The notes under the pieces: model-generated | The model's input: only the letters and a program-made list of their open reading frames with translations | What the model was told of the DNA's origin: nothing | The model's database searches: none | In this document: in pieces, positions 55,962 to 64,000 of the stretch | Layout: each line of letters opens with the position of its first letter | Position numbering within the stretch: position 1 is the first letter of the stretch | Program-made: the position numbers and the translations under genes | NCBI RefSeq assembly: GCF_034140825.1 | Contig: NC_089043.1 | Coordinates: 22,840,001 to 22,904,000, forward strand | DNA: 64,000 bases | From: Oryza sativa Japonica Group | Taxonomy: Eukaryota; Streptophyta; Magnoliopsida; Poales; Poaceae | Reading direction: 5' to 3'

Positions 55962-58403
55962 TTACTGAAGCTGTTCAATGTACAGTGTTACACTTGGATA
56001 GAAGCCTGCATCTTGGAGACTCATCTCCAGCTGCTGGCGACCATAAGTTTTCCTTGGATAGCTTCTCACGAGCTGATAATTTCCGATGCCTGGTATGCCT
56101 AGGGAATCAACATACCTGTAGATTTCCCTGATGGTATCTGTATGATGGAACGCCTGCTGCCTTCTCTCTCCATTGGGAAATCTTATCATTATCTGCATAA
56201 AAAGTTCTACAATTAATCTGGTCTTAACTCAGGGATGTTCCCATAAAAAGTTCTGCACCAAAGTTCCCATAAAAATCCTTTGCACAATGATACTAGTAGA
56301 TGGATAACACATTAACACTTGATATTTTTATCACTGTAACCGGAGTTCAGACATCAGAAAAACCTGAATGCATGATCTGAACACTTGTCAACTGAATAAC
56401 TAAACCCCAGAAATTTTCATGTTAAGTAATTAACTTTTTTTTCCCAAATATTGCTGCTAGCAGTTACAAATGCACTGTACATCTGTACACGAGGACAAGA
56501 GATAATCCTTTTTTTTTGGTCATACCTTGGTATTTGCTTCTGCTCTGTGTGAAGCCACAGTTCCATTCTGATTCTGAGCAGGAGCTCTGGCCTGAGCTGC
56601 CTTGTTAGGCTCCCTTGCAGATTGACCAGGGTATCTTGGACGAAGCACATTGCTCGCCTTTGGTTTCGCAGATCCCTCCTGAACACTCTTCCTGGACCTT
56701 TCTTTCTCCTGCATCAATGGAGTCAGTGAGCTCACCCTGATCAACAGGGCATGAACTGATGATGAAGAACACCACCTCAACATGATGAACATGCATGTGT
56801 CTACCTGATCCTTTCGAAGTGATTCGAGATAAGCTGCATCTTGCTCCTGTCTTAGCCTTAGAGCTACTGATCTCATCCTCTCTTCTTCATCAGCTCTTGA
56901 GGCTCTCACTGCTGCAGCTAGCTGCTCATCAGGCCAAGACTGTCTGGAGGATGCACGTTGCTCATCGATTGTTCTCTGAAGAATGTCCACCAGCTCTGAA
57001 GGCGAAACCGGGCCTTCTACCTGAAAGAAGATACAGTTTGTGTCATCTCTTAATCAATACAAAAACTTAAAATGCCAAGATAGATCGATGCAACCAATAT
57101 GCTGTAGAGTTTAGTGTGCAAATAGGTTGACATAATTGTTAGTATTGTTGCTACTTGCTTTAGCGTTTCAAAATGCGACGATAACCGCTCAGTTATCACG
57201 GTTTCGTTGGCCTTGTCTTGCTGGTCTGCATTTAGAAACCGTTCGATAAACCGGCCAAATTAAAAAAAATCCTAAAATTCAAAATTTTGGCGCAAAAGAA
57301 TTCGATTTCACTGGTTTTCGCTCAGTTATGATGGTTATGGATGAAACCACTAGAGACGATACTTGATTATAAGCTGTGATGTTTATTAACGACAAAAAAT
57401 AGTTTGTGGGCAAATTTTTATTTGCGATTTAAATATTTATAAGTCAATGCTGAAAAATTAAACCAAATAAAAGAAACATCAAAATCAACTCTAAATTAAA
57501 CTCTAAGTTCTGAAATTCAAATTTTCGTTGTATCTGATAAGATGAAGAAGAAACGATGGAGCAAAATACTCCCTCCATCTCTAAATGTTTGACACCGTTG
57601 ACTTTTTTAAATATGTTTGACCGTTCGTCTTATTCAAAAAATTTAAGCAATTATTAATTCTTTTCCTACCATTTGATTCATTGTTAAATATACTTTTATG
57701 TATACATATAGTTTTACATATTTCATAAAAGTTTTTAAATAAGACGAACGGTCAAACATGTTTAAAAAGATCAACGGCGTCAAACATTTAGGGAACGCTT
57801 TGGATTCTGTTGCTTCTGTAATATTATGGGGTTTTGTACTACCTGTTGCAGGATGACGATGCTCTCGTCGGAGACGGGAGAGACGACGGCGCAGAAGGGG
57901 AAGCTGCCGGGCCGCAGCGCCGCCACCATGGCCGCACCTTCCCCTCTCCCGGCGACGGCGCCCCACGACACGAAATTGGCGTCGAGGAACTCCACCACCA
58001 CGTCGGAGCACATCGTCCCCGTGCAGAACTGGTCGGCGTAGGGGTTTCCGCCGCCGCCGGCGTCGTGGAGGTAGACGAACACCAGCCTCCCCTCCCGCCG
58101 CGCGATCCCCAGCGCCTCGGCTAGCCGGCACCCGTAGAAGAACGGGTGGCGGCCGCCGTACCGCCGCTCGAACTCGGCGAAGAAGAGCTCCTCCGGCAGC
58201 AGCGGCGGAGGAAGAGGAGGGTGAGGCTGGGTGTCGCGGGGGCGGCGGCTCCGGCGAGCCATGGACCTGGAGAGGCCGTCCATGATGCTGGCCGGCAGCC
58301 GCGCCAGGCTGCGCGCGAAGTCGTGGCAGGAGTTGCGTAGGGTATCGCCGGCGCCAGCGCTCCCCCTGGCCGCTGCCGACGCCGACGAGGTTGGAGACGG
58401 CAT
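55962..58403 (-). CDS. UAS-UBX domain protein (plant PUX10/FAF2-like)
   Basis: Four exons (58403-57843, 57020-56805, 56708-56526, 56192-55962) encode 396 residues in frame, starting at ATG 58403 (MPSPTSSASAAARG). A helical, basic N-terminal segment (LRNSCHDFARSLARLPASIM) precedes the UAS thioredoxin-like domain (FYGCRLAEALGIARREGRLV, FVYLHD, FCTGTMCSDVVVEFLDANFV, LRPGSFPFCAVVSP). A long Glu/Arg coiled coil follows (QRASSRQSWPDEQLAAAVRA to YLESLRKDQEKERS), then the C-terminal UBX domain (IMIRFPNGERRQQAFHHTDT, YRYVDSLG, YQLVRSYPRKTY, LQDAGFYPSVTLYIEQ). UBX domains recruit CDC48/p97. UAS-UBX proteins of the FAF2 type extract ubiquitinated clients from ER or lipid-droplet membranes. The N-terminal UBA domain usual in this group is not seen. 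Intron 1 (57021-57842) contains a Stowaway and an AT-rich repeat. Confidence 0.92.
57380..57535. repeat. AT-rich dispersed repeat, copy C, in a UBX intron
   Basis: 'ataagtcaatgctgaaaaatt' and 'catcaaaatcaactctaaatt' match copies near 530-745, 30315-30640 and 63250-63410 (the last in the same orientation). Confidence 0.5.
57569..57797. mobile_element. Stowaway MITE in intron 1 of the UBX gene
   Basis: The left end CTCCCTCCATCTCTAAATG pairs with 'catttagggaacgc' on the right. The arms include 'tttgaccgttcgtcttattc' and its inverse 'aataagacgaacggtcaaa'. The right terminus has changed. Confidence 0.7.
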
Positions 58404-59101
58404 GATCAAAATGCAGCGGCAAATGGATCGCAGCGACAGGTGAGCATCTCAGTTTGTGTCTTGTGTGTGTTCTTGGGAGAGTTGGTAAAGCGGCTGCGTG
58501 TGGATGGACAGATTGACAGGTTAAGGAATGCGTTATGCTTTGCTTTTATTAAAGCAGAGAGGCAAAGCGAGGAGAAGATTGGGCTGCTTTGTGCTTTGTT
58601 CTCTTAAGCAAATAACATGGAATCCTTCACAGATGTGTTAAGTGATAGGATTTTAGATCAGTCGAGAAGACATGAGCAGTGTACAACAAGCTATTCAGTG
58701 CCAATCAAAAGTAATCCGGTGTCAACAAGAAGCTCAGTTCAAAATAGCATATCAAAAAAATTGTATCAAAGATAGATGTACTACTACGATTGAAAGAGAT
58801 GGGGGCAACAGAGAAAAAAAAAGGCCCATTCAAGCTAAGAACAAAGTGGAGATAATGCAGAACAAAGAGTTACTATAAAAGGGCTAATGCAGAATAAGAA
58901 AATACAGATTCTGGATTAATTAACTAGCATATTTAAATTTAAAACGTAACTGTTTGAGCAAATACCACGAAATGTTCAGGCGCTAAGATACGGCAATACC
59001 GATACATCCAGCATAGCAAAAATGGCGAAGAGCACAGAGTCAGATAAAGCTATAGAGAACTAGGGCTCCAGGAGATGGGGGCCGAATGACAACCATGGCG
59101 C
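58404..59101. other. UBX promoter and HSP90 3' flank
   Basis: The leader and promoter of the UBX gene, followed by the 3' UTR of the minus-strand HSP90 gene. No other feature is seen. Confidence 0.6.
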
Positions 59102-62432
<3,331 letters not shown>

Positions 62433-62483
62433 CTAGGGTTAGGAGAGGGTTTTGAGAGGGCGAGATCGTGGGGGTGGGAGATG

Positions 62484-62516
62484 CTTTTATGCGGTCCTCG
62501 TTGTTCTCGAACCTTC
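62484..62516 (-). promoter_or_regulatory. Heat-shock element and TATA-like box of HSP90
   Basis: TTCTCGAACCTTC at 62504-62516 is a perfect three-unit nTTCnnGAAnnTTCn element. On the minus strand a CATAAAAG TATA-like box (62484-62492) follows about 12 bp downstream, some 150 bp before the ATG. This is the classical arrangement for HSF control. Confidence 0.75.
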
Positions 62517-62639
62517 TACGTGGGCCTAGAAGCCGGCGAGGCCGCAGCGCGTGTTGACTAGTCGTTGCGGGTGGGCCAGGCCGGACCGGCAGTGAGATTT
62601 TGCGCGTGATTAGGTGTAGTGGGCGTATAGAAGGCCATA

Positions 62640-62815
62640 AAATTCTGAAGAAAATGAGGCCCATAAAGCCCATGAAGACAAGCGAGGGTCCAGTGGCCCG
62701 TAAAGCCCATGAAAACAAACTAGGATCAAGTCGCCAATGAAGTCTATGAAAACAAGCTATGAAGCGCATTCAAGACAGTAGAGGGTCCAGTCGCCGGCGA
62801 AGCCCATGGAAAGAA
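62640..62815. repeat. Degenerate tandem repeat with GCCCAT motifs
   Basis: Units built on 'aagcccatgaaaacaa..' followed by 'gggtccagt.gcc' recur about four times with a 45-55 bp period upstream of HSP90. Confidence 0.6.
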
Positions 62816-62961
62816 AGGGAGGGTCAAGAGGAGAGATTTGATAATTTAACCCTTTTCAAAATGGGTTTCGATTATTAGATTCTAAACCACTTTAATCCAC
62901 TCAGATAGTCCCACGTGAAGTTGGAGATGGATATTTGCAAATAAACCCCTTCTACTATTAT

Positions 62962-63169
62962 AGGCATGTTCAGATTGTAGCCAAAATAAACCTTACCAAG
63001 TTTTGGCAATACCAAAATTTTAACAAGATGGCAATATTGCCAACATTTTGGCAGGATTTCTTATGTATTGACCAAATTTGGTAACAAACTAAACGTATAT
63101 ATTTTTTGGCAACTTTGACAAAAAAAATGGTATGGTTGAAAATGGCATCAAAATGAACAGGCCCTATGT
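62962..63169. mobile_element. MITE with TGTTCAG termini
   Basis: It begins GGCATGTTCAGATTG and ends AAAATGAACAGGCCC (inverted copies). The interior is rich in 'ttggcaa' and 'accaaaatt' runs, similar to 29030-29165 inside the MULE. Confidence 0.6.
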
Positions 63170-63249
63170 GTTCAAGAGTATTAGTTGGATACTTCCGGCC
63201 TCATCGGTTACTCATATTTTCTAATAAGCCATTTTGGTTCATTAGATAA

Positions 63250-63410
63250 TAAAAAACTAATTTATTGGTAAAACTTTTTATACATGTGTTCTTAACGATT
63301 TAAAAGTCGATGCTGAAAAAAAAACTATGTTGAAAAAAATCTTTAAATCAACTTCAAAATTAAGTTTAAAAATTCAAATTTTATCTTTTGCTTTGGCTTA
63401 TTAAGGCAAC
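63250..63410. repeat. AT-rich dispersed repeat, copy D
   Basis: 'aaaagtcgatgctgaaaaa', 'aatcaacttcaaaattaag' and 'ttggcttatta' match the family at 530-745, 30315-30640 and 57380-57535. Confidence 0.5.
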
Positions 63411-63666
63411 CGATGGGGCTCTTCTTCTTTCTGTACAGAAAACAATATAGTTCATTAGCACATGATTAAATATTAGTAAAAGAATAAAAATAGATTAATA
63501 TGATTTTAAAAATTCAACTTTTCTATAGTAAATTTTTTTAAGAAAAACACAATGTTTAGTTGTTGAAGAAATATGCATGAAAAACAAGGGAGTAAAAAGT
63601 GGAAAAGTGGTGTTTCTACCCTTCAACCAGATGCAGCCATGCAGGTCATCTGCAATATTGTACATG

Positions 63667-63731
63667 CAATATTGCTCACTGACATGTGAACCCCATAGCC
63701 TCTCGGGCTCACATGTAAGTGAGCAGTACTG
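63667..63731. repeat. Imperfect hairpin
   Basis: Arms 63667-63693 and 63705-63731 (27 nt each, about 5 mismatches, 11-nt loop) pair around GCTCACTGACATGTGA and TCACATGTAAGTGAGC. This is probably the core of a decayed MITE. Confidence 0.6.
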
Positions 63732-64000
63732 CTCAATTGTCCTTCAACCATCCTGTGGTCAGCACCACAAATGGACGGAACGAGAGATCGTGCGGTTGCA
63801 CATGATTTAACGCCTTAATTAACTACTCCAAGATATTAACCGCACTAATGTCCTGCACCTGTGTTTGACTCGAGAGGGTAATTAGCGTGGACGTCACTAA
63901 TGATGGTCGTCGTCTACTCGTCTTTCGTACTCAGTGCGATCGATGAAGTGACAGTAAATGTTAGCTAGCCATGCACTTTGTACAGTTTCTTCGCCCATTT

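Overview
This window is plant nuclear DNA, almost certainly rice (Oryza). It combines intron-rich genes with very GC-rich first exons, a dense load of grass-type MITEs (Stowaway, Tourist-like and hAT-like), and products that are unmistakably plant: PsaG, WRKY, a plant KASH protein, CCoAOMT and cytosolic HSP90. The gene order (BURP, Sec14-like, PsaG, WIP, CCoAOMT-like, WRKY, UBX, HSP90) fits my memory of a rice chromosome 9 block with a duplicated partner on chromosome 8. That placement is from memory, not from a search.

Layout. 0.9-2.5 kb: a shortened BURP-domain gene (+). 2.5-8.9 kb: gene-free, packed with MITEs. 8.9-12.7 kb: a 14-exon Sec14-like lipid-transfer gene (+). 13.8-14.2 kb: single-exon PSAG (+). 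14.9-17.7 kb: a WIP-type KASH gene (-). 19.2-20.4 kb: a CCoAOMT-like methyltransferase (-). 21.9-29.7 kb: a complete-looking 7.8 kb Mutator-like element (MULE) with 412-bp terminal inverted repeats, a 10-bp target duplication, an open MuDR-type transposase gene and an intact 8-exon plant-mobile-domain (PMD) gene. 29.7-35.8 kb: repeats, including a (AT)n tract of about 165 bp, a Tourist-like MITE split by a lone LTR, and a Stowaway-like MITE split by a 5'-truncated LINE. 35.9-38.9 kb: an XTNX-type TIR-NB-TPR gene (+). 40.0-40.5 kb: a protein with two ubiquitin-like domains (+). 41.4-44.0 kb: a WRKY gene (-) of group I ancestry that lacks the N-terminal WRKY domain. 45.5-53.9 kb: gene-free with nested MITEs. 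54.0-54.9 kb: a small predicted plastid protein with a NifU-C-like region that lacks CxxC (-). 56.0-58.4 kb: a UAS-UBX protein (-). 59.1-62.3 kb: cytosolic HSP90 (-) with a heat-shock element. 62.3-64 kb: repeats.

The host genes are ordinary, independently regulated nuclear genes and do not form a pathway cluster. Every multi-exon model given here keeps its reading frame and has a total length divisible by three. Two introns (one in the Sec14-like gene, one in the NifU-like gene) need a GC donor. The most unusual unit is the MULE-PMD element: young by its near-identical ends, flanked by a perfect target duplication, and with both genes open.
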